Shown: positions 9,341-17,782 of the stretch, one piece after another | Layout: each line of letters begins with the position of its first letter | How positions within the stretch are numbered: the first letter of the stretch is position 1 | NCBI RefSeq assembly: GCF_947496875.1 | Contig: NZ_CANMEH010000010.1 | Coordinates: 86,453-150,452 of the forward strand | Reading direction: 5' to 3' | From: an uncultured Paracoccus sp. | GTDB taxonomy: Bacteria > Pseudomonadota > Alphaproteobacteria > Rhodobacterales > Rhodobacteraceae | DNA: 64,000 nt | The notes under the pieces: model-generated | The model's input: the letters and a program-made list of their open reading frames with translations, nothing else | Database searches by the model: none | What the model was told of the DNA's origin: nothing | Position numbers and translations under genes: made by a program

Positions 9341-9718
9341 ATGCGCGCTATCCTCGCGCGAATGATCCCCGCTTTGTCCCTGATCCTGGCTTTTCAACTG
9401 GTGGGTGAAGTCGCCTCACGCGGACTGTCCCTGCCGCTGCCGGGCCCCGTGACCGGGTTGTGCCTGCTGGTCGGCTGCTGCCTTGTCTGGCCAGGTCTGG
9501 CCGACCGTCTGCGGCCGGTGACGCAGGGGCTATTGGCCCATCTGTCGCTGTTCTTCGTGCCGGCCGGCGTGGGGGTGGTCGCGCATCTGCCGCTGTTGCG
9601 GGATCACGGGGTGGCGCTGGCCGCGGCCCTGGCCGGATCGACGCTGCTGTCCATCGCGGCTGGAGCGTGGGCCTTCGTCCTGATCGCGCGGCGACTGGGG
9701 GATCGCGATGCTGGCTGA
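9341..9718 (+). CDS. lrgA: CidA/LrgA family membrane protein
   Basis: The protein (125 residues from ATG 9341, 118 from ATG 9362) has four hydrophobic segments and the family motif LPLPGPVTGLCLL near residue 30, followed by 'HLSLFFVPAGVGVVAH'. LrgA/CidA proteins are holin-like and act with LrgB in murein hydrolase control, programmed lysis or export of small metabolites such as pyruvate. Its end overlaps lrgB by 11 bases, so the pair is co-expressed. The intergenic 9223-9340 must hold divergent promoters for this pair and smc. Confidence 0.88.
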   Translation: MRAILARMIPALSLILAFQLVGEVASRGLSLPLPGPVTGLCLLVGCCLVWPGLADRLRPVTQGLLAHLSLFFVPAGVGVVAHLPLLRDHGVALAAALAGSTLLSIAAGAWAFVLIARRLGDRDAG

Positions 9719-10427
9719 CCCCGCGCTGATCTGGGCCTATCTGACCCAGGGGCCGCTGCTGTGGCTCACGCTGACCCTGATCGCCTATCTGATCGGCGAC
9801 GCCATGTTCCGGGCGGCCGGTCGGCGCAGCTTTGCCAATCCGGTGCTGATCGCGATGATCCTGCTGGGGCTGATCCTGATCGCGACGGACACCAGCTATG
9901 CGACCTATTTCGAGGGCGCGCAGTTCGTGCATTTCATGCTGGGGCCGGCGACCGTCGCCCTGGCGATGCCGCTCTACGACAACCTGCCGCGGGTGCGCCG
10001 CGCGGCGCTGCCGATCTTGGCGGGGCTGTTTGCGGGATCCCTGGTCGCGATCCTGTCCGCGCTGGCGATCGCCTGGGGGTTCGGGCTGAAACCCGAGGTG
10101 CTGGCATCGCTGGCGCCCAAGTCGACCACCGCCCCGGTCGCGATCGGGATCGCGGAGCGGCTGGGGGGACAGCCAACGCTGACCGCCGTGCTGGTGCTGC
10201 TGACCGGCGTGTTCGGGGCGATGGTCGCGACGCCGTGGCTGAATCTGATCGGGGTGCGCGACTGGCGCGCCCGCGGCCTGGCGGTGGGAACCGCCGCGCA
10301 CGGGATCGGCACCGCCCGGGCCTTTCAGGTCGACCCGACCGCGGGCGCGTTTGCGGGGATCGGCATGGGCCTGAACGCCGTGTTGACGGCAATCATCGCG
10401 CCACTGGTGCTGCGGCTGTTCCTGTGA
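9708..10427 (+). CDS. lrgB: LrgB family protein
   Basis: This 239-residue polytopic membrane protein has about seven hydrophobic segments and the LrgB hallmark stretches 'LAPKSTTAPVAIGIAERLGG' and 'GTAAHGIGTARAFQ'. It is the conserved partner of LrgA/CidA; LrgAB homologues in plants and bacteria move glycolate or pyruvate, while staphylococcal ones modulate autolysis. It starts inside the 3' end of lrgA and is followed 32 bp later by a strong hairpin. Confidence 0.9.
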   Translation: MLADPALIWAYLTQGPLLWLTLTLIAYLIGDAMFRAAGRRSFANPVLIAMILLGLILIATDTSYATYFEGAQFVHFMLGPATVALAMPLYDNLPRVRRAALPILAGLFAGSLVAILSALAIAWGFGLKPEVLASLAPKSTTAPVAIGIAERLGGQPTLTAVLVLLTGVFGAMVATPWLNLIGVRDWRARGLAVGTAAHGIGTARAFQVDPTAGAFAGIGMGLNAVLTAIIAPLVLRLFL

Positions 10428-10451
10428 CCGGTGTTTCCGGGGTCGCCACGC

Positions 10452-10480
10452 AAAAAAAAAGCCGCCCGAAAGGGCGGCTT
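10452..10480 (-). terminator. Intrinsic terminator (minus strand)
   Basis: The hairpin AAGCCGCCC-GAAA-GGGCGGCTT (10459-10480) is followed on the minus strand by a run of nine T (A-run 10452-10460). It lies just beyond the stop of the minus-strand gene at 10,502 and is convergent with lrgB. It could also slow plus-strand transcripts, which would have the stem but only a short T-tract. Confidence 0.88.
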
Positions 10481-10501
10481 CGCAACGCGGAGCGACCGGC
10501 C

Positions 10502-10828
10502 TCAGGCGGCTTCGGCTTCTTCCGCCTCGGCGGCCATGCGCCGTTCGCTTTCCTCGCGCGACAGCGCCACCGAGGTCCGCACGCCCTTGCTGACGAATTC
10601 GACCAGCCCGTTGACGACGCGTTCGTTCGGGTCGATGCCGGCGCAGCTCAGCACCTCGCGGCCGTCGCGGGACCGCGCCCAGCGGGCGATCTGCTCGGCG
10701 CCGTTGCCGTATTTCTTGTCATCCGCGATCGCATCGTCCAGGGCGGCGAGCACAACCGCAGCAAACAGCTTGCGAGCCCGCTGCCCCTGTTCGAAGTTGA
10801 AGGCAGACCCATCCACGAAATCGCGCAT
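10502..10828 (-). CDS. Small conserved Rhodobacterales protein (DUF6280-like)
   Basis: This 108-residue soluble protein starts MRDFVDGSAFNFEQGQRARKL and contains 'ALDDAIADDKKYGNG' and 'DGREVLSCAGIDPNERVV', then an Ala/Glu-rich tail. It resembles a very conserved Rhodobacterales family that I recall as DUF6280; no function is known to me. The ATG at 10828 is preferred over longer versions because the conserved region begins there. It is monocistronic: a strong terminator follows and a 413-bp gap precedes. High conservation and a lone transcription unit suggest a housekeeping or regulatory role, which is inference. Confidence 0.75.
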   Translation of the reverse strand: MRDFVDGSAFNFEQGQRARKLFAAVVLAALDDAIADDKKYGNGAEQIARWARSRDGREVLSCAGIDPNERVVNGLVEFVSKGVRTSVALSREESERRMAAEAEEAEAA

Positions 10829-11241
10829 ATGAAAACTTCCTGTTCCTGCTGTCCGCGCCTCGGCGCGGGCGGGCAATGGCCCCGCTCAACTGTCCCCTGG
10901 CTGGTCGGATGGCAGTAACCCTTCCGACCGTGATTCGATATTCCACCAGCCGCATTGCAGCCATGCACGTGATGCAACCCACAGTGCACACTGGCCTTCT
11001 GCGCCGCTTCGCCCGTTAACCGTGATCGTCCCGGGCGCTTGACAACGCGTGAAGGCTTATTCGGTTGCGCAGAATTCCGACTTCATATAGGCAACGTGCC
11101 CAACCGATCAAGCATTACGTGCTGCGACGCAGCATTTGCACGTCTGCGCGGCACTGGTGCGCGCCTTCCGTGCGTCGGGTCTCTGTAGACAACGCTTCGC
11201 GCCGCGCGATAGCCTGCCGCCTCGACAGCAGGAGCATCGCG
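10829..11241. other. 413-bp divergent intergenic region
   Basis: No protein-coding gene is evident between the divergent genes at 10,828 and 11,242. The stretch contains a TTGACA hexamer (11039-11044) without a good -10, a TATAGG element (11086-11091) and a perfect palindrome (see 11120-11134). It is long enough to hold two promoters and possibly a small RNA, but I see no RNA family I can name. Confidence 0.5.
11120..11134. promoter_or_regulatory. Perfect 15-bp palindrome, possible operator
   Basis: TGCTGCG-A-CGCAGCA has perfect 7-bp arms around one base. It lies about 108 bp upstream of the histidine phosphatase start and just after a TATAGG element. The GCTGC...GCAGC pattern resembles dimer-binding operators, but no regulator can be assigned. 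Confidence 0.4.
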
Positions 11242-12009
11242 ATGACGACAGGATGGCCGGAAACGCTGTGGATCGTTCGGCACGGCGAAAGCGCGGGGAA
11301 TGTCGCGCGGGACGCCGCCTATCAGCAGGGCCTTGCCCGGATCGAGCTGAGCGGTCGTGACGTCGACGTGCCGCTGTCGGATCTGGGGCGCCGGCAGGCG
11401 GAGTCGCTGGGACACTGGTTCTCGCAGGGCAAAGAGGGCGGTCAACCGAATGTCCTGCTGAGTTCGCCCTATCTGCGGGCCCAGGACACGGCGCGCCTGT
11501 TCCGCGACGCCGGCGGCTGTCCGCCGGACACCCGCATCCACCTGGACGAGCGACTGCGGGAAAAGGAATTCGGCATTCTCGACGGGCTGACGGGCCGCGG
11601 GATCCGCGCGGAATTCCCCCACCAGTCCGAGCTGCGCGCCACGCTGGGCAAGTTCTATCACCGCCCGCCGGGGGGTGAGAGCTGGTGCGACGTCATCTTC
11701 CGCCTGCGGGCGATGCTGGACACGGTCGGGCTGCATCACAGCGGCTGCCGGGTGATGATCGTGGCCCATCAGGTCGTGGTCCTGTGCCTGCGCTACATCA
11801 TCGAGGAGATGACCGAGCAGGAGATCCTGGCCATCGACGCGCAGAAGGATGTCGCGAACTGCTCGATCACCGAATATCGCCACCATCCCGGCCCGGAGGG
11901 AACCGACGGAGAGATGCGGCTGGTTCGCTACAACGTCACCGCCCCGATGGAGGTCGAGCATACCCCGGTCACGCGCGAACCCGACGCCATCGTGGGCAAC
12001 CGGGGATGA
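11242..12009 (+). CDS. Histidine phosphatase family protein
   Basis: This 255-residue phosphoglycerate-mutase-like protein shows the phosphohistidine motif RHGES near residue 12, PLSDLGRRQAE, 'LSSPYLRAQDTA', the acidic catalytic region 'LREKEFGILDGLTG' and a second histidine in 'VMIVAHQVVV'. It could be a small-molecule phosphatase; the exact substrate is unknown. ATG 11242 is chosen for its AGCAGGAG ribosome site. The last four bases overlap the next gene (ATGA), coupling it to the NAD(P)HX dehydratase. Confidence 0.85.
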   Translation: MTTGWPETLWIVRHGESAGNVARDAAYQQGLARIELSGRDVDVPLSDLGRRQAESLGHWFSQGKEGGQPNVLLSSPYLRAQDTARLFRDAGGCPPDTRIHLDERLREKEFGILDGLTGRGIRAEFPHQSELRATLGKFYHRPPGGESWCDVIFRLRAMLDTVGLHHSGCRVMIVAHQVVVLCLRYIIEEMTEQEILAIDAQKDVANCSITEYRHHPGPEGTDGEMRLVRYNVTAPMEVEHTPVTREPDAIVGNRG

Positions 12010-12881
12010 GCGATCCGGTCACGCTGGACGCCGCCTGGCTGCGTGGTCACCCTTTGCCGGTCCATCCCGAACAGACCGACAAGAACAGCCGCGGCCGGGT
12101 CATGCTGGTCGGCGGCTCCAGTCTCGTGCCCGGCGGGCTGATCCTGACCGCCACCGCCGCGTTCCGTGCGGGCGCCGGCAAGGTGCAAGTGGCGTTGCCC
12201 GCGCCGCTGGCCATTCCGACCGGCATCGCCCTGCCCGAGGCCGGCATCTACGCGCTACCCGCCGACGAGAACGGCGAGATCGCGGACGCCGCCCCGGTGA
12301 CCGACAAGATCGGGTCCTGTGGTTGCCTTGCGCTGGGACCGGCCATTGCGACGCCCAAGGCGGCCGGGTTCGTTCTGGACGCGCTGTTGCCCGCGGCGGC
12401 CGACAACCCCGTGATCCTCGACGCGGCGTGCGTAGCGGCTGCGGCCGACCGGCTGGATGCCATCGCCGCACTGGCGGGCGGCAGCGTGCTGACGCCCCAT
12501 GCGGGCGAAATGGCGCAGCTGACGGGGCTGGATGCCGATGACATCGAGGCGCGCCGCGACGAGATCGCGGTGGAATGGGCTGCCCGGTTGCGCGCGGTGC
12601 TGCTGATCAAGGGGGCGACCACGCTGATTGCCAGTCCCGATGGCGAGCTGACGGTCTATGGTGGCGGCGGGGTCGGGCTGGCCACCGGCGGCTCGGGCGA
12701 CGTGCTGACCGGCCTGATCGCCGGCCTGATCGCGCGTGGCATGCCCGCGTGGGAGGCCGCCTGCTGGGGCGTCTGGCTGCACGGCGAGGCCGGCCGCCGG
12801 CTGGCCGAACGGCTGGGTGCGATGGGGTACATGGCGCGCGAACTGCCGGGCGAGGTGCCCAGTCTGATGCGGGGGATCTGA
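12006..12881 (+). CDS. nnrD: ADP/ATP-dependent NAD(P)H-hydrate dehydratase
   Basis: The 291-residue ribokinase-like protein carries the YjeF C-terminal signature: 'KNSRGRVMLVGGSS' near residue 23, 'LTPHAGEMAQLTG' in the middle and the nucleotide-binding GLATGGSGDVLTGLIAG near residue 225. It repairs hydrated NAD(P)H. Unlike the usual bacterial fusion, there is no YjeF_N epimerase domain, so the epimerase must be encoded elsewhere. Its start overlaps the phosphatase stop by four bases. Confidence 0.9.
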   Translation: MSDPVTLDAAWLRGHPLPVHPEQTDKNSRGRVMLVGGSSLVPGGLILTATAAFRAGAGKVQVALPAPLAIPTGIALPEAGIYALPADENGEIADAAPVTDKIGSCGCLALGPAIATPKAAGFVLDALLPAAADNPVILDAACVAAAADRLDAIAALAGGSVLTPHAGEMAQLTGLDADDIEARRDEIAVEWAARLRAVLLIKGATTLIASPDGELTVYGGGGVGLATGGSGDVLTGLIAGLIARGMPAWEAACWGVWLHGEAGRRLAERLGAMGYMARELPGEVPSLMRGI

Positions 12882-12935
12882 CCGGCAGCGACAGAGGTGG
12901 CCGGTTGCCGCCCCCGTGCAGATCAAACGGCCGCA

Positions 12936-13823
12936 TCACACGGGCGCAGGCACGACGATGCGGCGCCACGACCGGCTGGCGATCAGCACCCCGACGATCA
13001 CCAGCCCGCCGGCGGCCAGCTCCGTCGCGGACGGCATGTCGCCGAACGCGGCCCAGGACGACAGCACCCCCACCACCGGCACCAGCAGCGACCATGGCGC
13101 GACGACGCTGGCCGGGTGCCGGGTCATCAGCGTGTTCCAGATCCCGAAGCCGATCACCGACGAGCAGACGACGATGTAGAGCAGTCCCAGATTGGCGGGC
13201 AGCGCCGCGCGCGTGAACGCCCCGGCCAGCGCCGGACCGACCTGCGGCCCTTCGAGCAGCAGCGACAGCGCCAGCAGCGGCAGCGGCGGGATCACGGACA
13301 TCCACATGGTCAGGTGCAGCGGACGGGACGGGCGGGCCAGCCGCGAACACAGGTTGCCGATCGCCCAGCCCAGCGCCGCCAGCAGCGTCAGCACGACCGG
13401 CAGCCAGCTGGCCGTCTGCGCCCGCGCGGCGCCCACGATCATCAGCCCCGCGACGGCGATCGCCACGCCCATGCCGGCCCGTGCCGACAGCCGTTCCCCC
13501 AGCAGCAGGACAGCCAGCAGCATCGTGAACGGGGCCTGCGCCTGCAGCACCAGCGACGCCAGCCCCGGCGGCATGCCCACCGCCATGCCGGTATACAGGA
13601 ACGCGAACTGCATGAGGCCGAGACCCAGCCCGGTCCCGACCAGCCAGATCAGGCGGACCTGCGGGCGGGGGACCAGCAGGATCGTCGGTATCGACAGGAG
13701 GATGAAGCGCAGCGCCGCCGTCAGCAGCGGCGGGTAATGCTGCAGCGCATAAGCGGTCGCGGGAAAGTTCAGCCCCCACAGCACCGGGACCAGCATCGCC
13801 AGCAGGGTGTCGCGTCGGTTCAT
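12936..13823 (-). CDS. EamA/DMT family transporter
   Basis: The 295-residue membrane protein has ten hydrophobic segments arranged as two EamA repeats; the first opens with LAMLVPVLWGLNFPATAYAL and the second with 'LTLLAALGWAIGNL'. DMT exporters of this kind (YdcZ/RhaT/EamA) move amino acids or other metabolites, and the substrate cannot be told. The frame is open much further upstream, but that part is the shadow of dinB; ATG 13823 begins the recognisable domain. Confidence 0.85.
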   Translation of the reverse strand: MNRRDTLLAMLVPVLWGLNFPATAYALQHYPPLLTAALRFILLSIPTILLVPRPQVRLIWLVGTGLGLGLMQFAFLYTGMAVGMPPGLASLVLQAQAPFTMLLAVLLLGERLSARAGMGVAIAVAGLMIVGAARAQTASWLPVVLTLLAALGWAIGNLCSRLARPSRPLHLTMWMSVIPPLPLLALSLLLEGPQVGPALAGAFTRAALPANLGLLYIVVCSSVIGFGIWNTLMTRHPASVVAPWSLLVPVVGVLSSWAAFGDMPSATELAAGGLVIVGVLIASRSWRRIVVPAPV

Positions 13824-13882
13824 CTGGGGTCCCCTGCCACGGTCGGGCCACACAGTGCGATCCGGCCGCGGCCGGCGCAAGT

Positions 13883-14962
13883 TCAGCCGAACAGCGGCAG
13901 TTGCGGATCGGCCTGCGGCGGCTCTGCCGGGCACAGCGCCGACAGGGTGATGCCCAGCAGCCGGACCCCGCGCGGATCGGGCAGCACCTGGGGCAGCAGC
14001 GCGGTCGCCTGCGCCAGAAGCTCGGCCTGCGACGCAACCGGTCGGGGGTCGCTGTGGGCCCGCGTGACGATCCGGAAATCGGTGTACTTGGCCTTCAGCG
14101 TTACAGTGCGTCCGGTCACCCCGCGCGGCGCGGCGTGGCGCCACACCTTGTCGGCCAGCGGCACCAGTGCCTGGGCCGCCGCGTCGAGGTCGTGGATGTC
14201 CGTGAAGAAGGTGGTCTCGGCGCCGATCGACTTGCGTTCGCGGTTCGGGCGAACCTCGCGGTGGTCGATGGCGCGGGCGATGTTCCAGTAATACTGCCCC
14301 GCCTTGCCGAACCGCGCGGTCAGGAACTCCAGGCTCTGCCGGTGCAGGTCGGCGCCTGTGCGGATGCCATGCCGCTCCATCTTTGCAGCCGTCGCCGGAC
14401 CAACGCCGTGAAACCGCGCGATGGGCAGCGACAGGACGAAATCGGGCCCGTCCTCGGGGCGGATAACGAACAGCCCGTCCGGCTTGCGCTGGTCCGAGGC
14501 GAGCTTGGCCAGGAACTTGTTGTAGCTGACCCCGGCGGACGCGGTCAGCCCGGTTTCGGCGCGGATCAATGCCCTGATCTCGCGCGCGATCTGCGTGGCG
14601 GTGCGGCCATCGAGCCGGTCGGTCAGGTCCAGATAGGCCTCGTCCAGCGACAGCGGTTCGATGGCCGGGGTGAAGCGGGCGAAAATGTCGCGGATCTGGG
14701 CGCTGACCGCCTTGTAGACCTCGAAGCGCGGCTTCACGAAGACCAGGTCGGGGCACAGGCGCGCCGCCCGGACCGATGGCATCGCGGACCGCACGCCGAA
14801 GCGACGGGCCTCGTAGCTGGCGGCGGCAACGACGCCACGCGCCGACGATCCGCCCACCGCGACCGGCCGGCCGCGCAGGTCGGGGTTGTCGCGCTGCTCG
14901 ACCGACGCGAAGAAGGCGTCCATGTCGACATGGACGATGCGGCGGGACGGCGGTTCGGTCAT
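13883..14962 (-). CDS. dinB: DNA polymerase IV
   Basis: The 359-residue Y-family polymerase contains the catalytic motifs HVDMDAFFASVEQ near residue 11 and PLSLDEAYLDLT near residue 105, a helix-hairpin-helix 'HGVGPATAAKMERHGI' and a little-finger domain. It ends in QLPLF, a consensus beta-clamp-binding peptide. It performs error-prone translesion synthesis. ATG 14962 is chosen because MTEPPSRRIVHVDMD fits family N-termini; a longer start at 15013 is possible. It lies 60 bp from the transporter gene and may be co-transcribed with it. Confidence 0.93.
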   Translation of the reverse strand: MTEPPSRRIVHVDMDAFFASVEQRDNPDLRGRPVAVGGSSARGVVAAASYEARRFGVRSAMPSVRAARLCPDLVFVKPRFEVYKAVSAQIRDIFARFTPAIEPLSLDEAYLDLTDRLDGRTATQIAREIRALIRAETGLTASAGVSYNKFLAKLASDQRKPDGLFVIRPEDGPDFVLSLPIARFHGVGPATAAKMERHGIRTGADLHRQSLEFLTARFGKAGQYYWNIARAIDHREVRPNRERKSIGAETTFFTDIHDLDAAAQALVPLADKVWRHAAPRGVTGRTVTLKAKYTDFRIVTRAHSDPRPVASQAELLAQATALLPQVLPDPRGVRLLGITLSALCPAEPPQADPQLPLFG

Positions 14963-15045
14963 GGCGGCACCCTGGCGACGGTCGGCGCGGGCCGCTGCCG
15001 TCGCGTGCCGCATCCACGGCAGGGGGGACCCGCCCGGCGCAAAGC

Positions 15046-15792
15046 CTAGCCGGGAACGGTGATGCGCGCGTCGCCCGCGCGCAGCGGACCCCTGGCGCGA
15101 TCGAAGCGCAGATGCGCGATCGCCTGTCCGCCGGACTGGGTGAACAGCGTGCCGGCCTCGCGCCCGTCCTCGGTCAGGATTGCCGTGCCGACCGGGGCCT
15201 CGCCCTCGATCCGGACCGTGCGCAGGCCCTTTCGAAGCTCGGTCTTGTGCTTCATCCGGGCGGTGACCTCCTGCCCGACATAGCAGCCTTTGCGAAAATC
15301 GACGCCATGCAGGTCCTCGAACCCGGATTCCAGAATGAAGCTCTCGTTCGGGATCAGCTCGACCAGCGTTTCGGGGATGGTGTGGGCGACCCGGATCGCA
15401 TCCCAGTCGGTGCCATCATCGGGCGGCGGGGCATCCGCGCCAGCGTCGGTCCGGTACAGCCGCCAGCCCATGTCGGCATGCCGCGGGTCCGCGATCGCGC
15501 CGGCGGGCGCCGGACCGGTGCCGCGGCTGACGGTCACCGCAGCGGTGTCGAGCGTCACCTTGGCGCGCAGCCGGTACATCGTCAGCCGGCGCAGCAGGTC
15601 GTCGGCCAGGCGCTGATCGACGTCGACCAGCAGCGCGTCGTCACCGGGGACGACGAAGAAATCGGCCAGATACTTCCCCTGCGGCGTCAGCAGCGCGGCC
15701 CAGACCGGCGCCTTCGTGACGTCGTTGGTCACCAGGCCTTGCAGGAAATCCACCCGGTCATCGCCGCCCACGCGCAGGATCGTCCGCATCAC
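15046..15792 (-). CDS. ygfZ: Folate-binding protein YgfZ
   Basis: This 248-residue GcvT-like protein has the diagnostic motif KGCYVGQEVTARMKHK (Cys about residue 168), plus the N-terminal 'LQGLVTNDV' strand. YgfZ uses tetrahydrofolate to assist assembly or repair of certain iron-sulfur enzymes such as MiaB. The start overlaps the ABC exporter gene stop by four bases on the same strand, indicating one operon. Confidence 0.9.
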   Translation of the reverse strand: MMRTILRVGGDDRVDFLQGLVTNDVTKAPVWAALLTPQGKYLADFFVVPGDDALLVDVDQRLADDLLRRLTMYRLRAKVTLDTAAVTVSRGTGPAPAGAIADPRHADMGWRLYRTDAGADAPPPDDGTDWDAIRVAHTIPETLVELIPNESFILESGFEDLHGVDFRKGCYVGQEVTARMKHKTELRKGLRTVRIEGEAPVGTAILTEDGREAGTLFTQSGGQAIAHLRFDRARGPLRAGDARITVPG

Positions 15793-17531
15793 TCGCCCCC
15801 GAATTGCAGCCGGACCAGCGCCGCATAGGCGCCGTCCCGTTCCATCAACTGGTCATGGCTGCCCTGTTCGACAACCCGCCCGGCATCGATCACCACGATC
15901 CGGTCGGCGGCGCGGACGGTGGACAGCCGGTGGGCGATGATCAGCGTGGTCCGGCCGACCGAGAGCTCGGTCAGCGCGGCCTGCACCAGCCGTTCGGATG
16001 CGGCGTCCAGGGCGCTGGTCGCCTCGTCCAGCAGCAGCACGGGACGGTCGCGCAGGATCGCCCGGGCGATGCCGATGCGCTGGCGCTGCCCGCCCGACAG
16101 GGCCGATCCCCGGGGACCGGCGGCGGTGTCCAGGCCCTGCGGCAGCGGGTCGGTGAAGTCGGCCACGTGGGCGGCGACCACCGCGCGCCGCAACGCCTGC
16201 GCCTCGGCGCCGATCCCGGGGTCGATGTTCTCGCGCAGCGTCTCGTCGAACAGCGCGCTGTCCTGCGTCACCACCGAGAACTGGTCCCGCAGCACCTGCA
16301 GGTCGAACTCGTCCAGCGCCACGCCGCCCAGGGTGATCTGTCCGGCATCCGGGTCGACCATGCGGGTCAGCAGGTTGAAGACGGTGGATTTGCCCGCGCC
16401 CGAGGGCCCGACCAGGGCGGTGGTCTGGCCCGCCTCGGCGGCAAAGGTCAGGCCGCGCAGCACCGGCGTGTCGCCATAGGACAGCCTGACGTCGTGGAAC
16501 CGGATCGCGGTGTCGGGCGGCGGGTCGCGCCGCTGGCCCGACCGGATGGTCGGGTGGGTGTCGAAGATCGCGTAGATGCGTTCCAGCGACGTCGCGGCCA
16601 CCTGCCAGGCGCCCGCCAGCCCGCCCAGCCGACGCAGCGGCTGGAACGCCAGGGACAGGGCGGTGAAGAACGACATGAAGTCGCCGACGCTGCGTTCGCC
16701 GCGGGTGACCTGGGCGCCGCCAAGCGCCAGAACGCCCACGAAGCCCAGCCCGGTGACGATGTCGATCAGCGCCGGGATCATCGCCTTCATCGCGCTGATC
16801 TTGGTTTCACGCTGGCGCAGGCCCTCGACGATGCGGGCAAAGCGGGCGGTCTGATAGGCCTCCATCCCGTTCAGGCGGATCGCGGTAATCCCGTGCAGCA
16901 CCTCGTCCAGCCGGGTGGCGCGGCGCGAGGCCTCGGCTCGCGTCTGGCGGGTCTTGCGGCGGATGTAGCGCTGCACGAAGAACGTCGGAAAGATCAGGAT
17001 CGGCGCCCCCACCAGTGCCGCCAGCGTCCATAGCGGGTCGATGGCGATGGCGACGCCGAACAGCCCGATCAGCGAGATGACGTCGCGGCCGGCGCCGCTG
17101 ATGAAGGTGGTCCAGATGCCCTGGATCGCCTGGGTGTCGCCCTGGATGCGTTCGATCAGGGCCCCGGGCGAGTTCGCCTGGTAGAAGCTGCCGTCCAGCG
17201 TCAGGACGTGGCGCAGCAGGTCGGTCTGCAGCGCCACGGCGACCCCCTGCTGGACCGAGGTCAGCAGCGCCCGGGTGGTGACCAGGGTCACCGCGCGGAC
17301 CACGAACAGGCCGAAGATGATCCCGCCCACCCACCAGATCGCGTCGCTGTCGCCGCCCACGAAAACCCGGTCGAACAAGGGCTTGAGCATCCAGGACAGG
17401 ATCGCGAGGGTCGATCCCTCGATCACCATCAGCGCCATGGCGACGCCCATGCGCGGGGCATAGGGACGCAGATAGTCGCGCCACAGCCGGCCCGGCAGGC
17501 CGGACGGTCGATCGGCGCGTCGCGTCGTCAT
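15789..17531 (-). CDS. MsbA-like ABC exporter (fused permease and ATPase)
   Basis: The 580-residue half-transporter has six transmembrane helices within residues 1-320. Its nucleotide-binding domain shows Walker A (GPSGAGKST), the signature LSGGQRQRIGIARAI, Walker B (LLLDEATSALD) and an H-loop (IIAHRLSTV). As a homodimer it would export a lipid, peptide or drug; resemblance to MsbA suggests lipid A or other lipid flipping, which is inference. It is first in an operon with ygfZ. A phased repeat (17,657-17,689) lies upstream between it and the divergent aminotransferase. Confidence 0.87.
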   Translation of the reverse strand: MTTRRADRPSGLPGRLWRDYLRPYAPRMGVAMALMVIEGSTLAILSWMLKPLFDRVFVGGDSDAIWWVGGIIFGLFVVRAVTLVTTRALLTSVQQGVAVALQTDLLRHVLTLDGSFYQANSPGALIERIQGDTQAIQGIWTTFISGAGRDVISLIGLFGVAIAIDPLWTLAALVGAPILIFPTFFVQRYIRRKTRQTRAEASRRATRLDEVLHGITAIRLNGMEAYQTARFARIVEGLRQRETKISAMKAMIPALIDIVTGLGFVGVLALGGAQVTRGERSVGDFMSFFTALSLAFQPLRRLGGLAGAWQVAATSLERIYAIFDTHPTIRSGQRRDPPPDTAIRFHDVRLSYGDTPVLRGLTFAAEAGQTTALVGPSGAGKSTVFNLLTRMVDPDAGQITLGGVALDEFDLQVLRDQFSVVTQDSALFDETLRENIDPGIGAEAQALRRAVVAAHVADFTDPLPQGLDTAAGPRGSALSGGQRQRIGIARAILRDRPVLLLDEATSALDAASERLVQAALTELSVGRTTLIIAHRLSTVRAADRIVVIDAGRVVEQGSHDQLMERDGAYAALVRLQFGGE

Positions 17532-17656
17532 CCCGGCCTCGTTCCCTGGTTCCCCCGGGGATAGCCCGGCGAGGCGGGGCGCGGCAAGCCTGACCCGAGG
17601 GCCGGGGCCGGACCGGGCGCTGGGCCTGCGGAAAGATCGTCACGGAAAAGGCGATG

Positions 17657-17689
17657 TTCATGCAGGGTTCATGCAGCTTTCATGAAATG
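17657..17689. promoter_or_regulatory. Three 11-bp phased direct repeats (Pho-box-like operator)
   Basis: TTCATG occurs at 17657, 17668 and 17679, exactly 11 bp apart, in units TTCATGCAGGG, TTCATGCAGCT and TTCATGAAATG. PhoB-type response regulators bind 11-bp direct repeats with a CTGTCAT-like core; the third unit read as CTTTCATGAAA is the closest. The array lies 94 bp before the aminotransferase gene and 126 bp before the divergent ABC exporter. Confidence 0.5.
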
Positions 17690-17782
17690 TTCCGGGGTGG
17701 GCCGCAGCTGCCCTCGCCGCGGCCCGATTGACGGCGTGGCGGGCCGGTCCTACCGATGCGGCGTCTGCATCCCGAGGTGATC

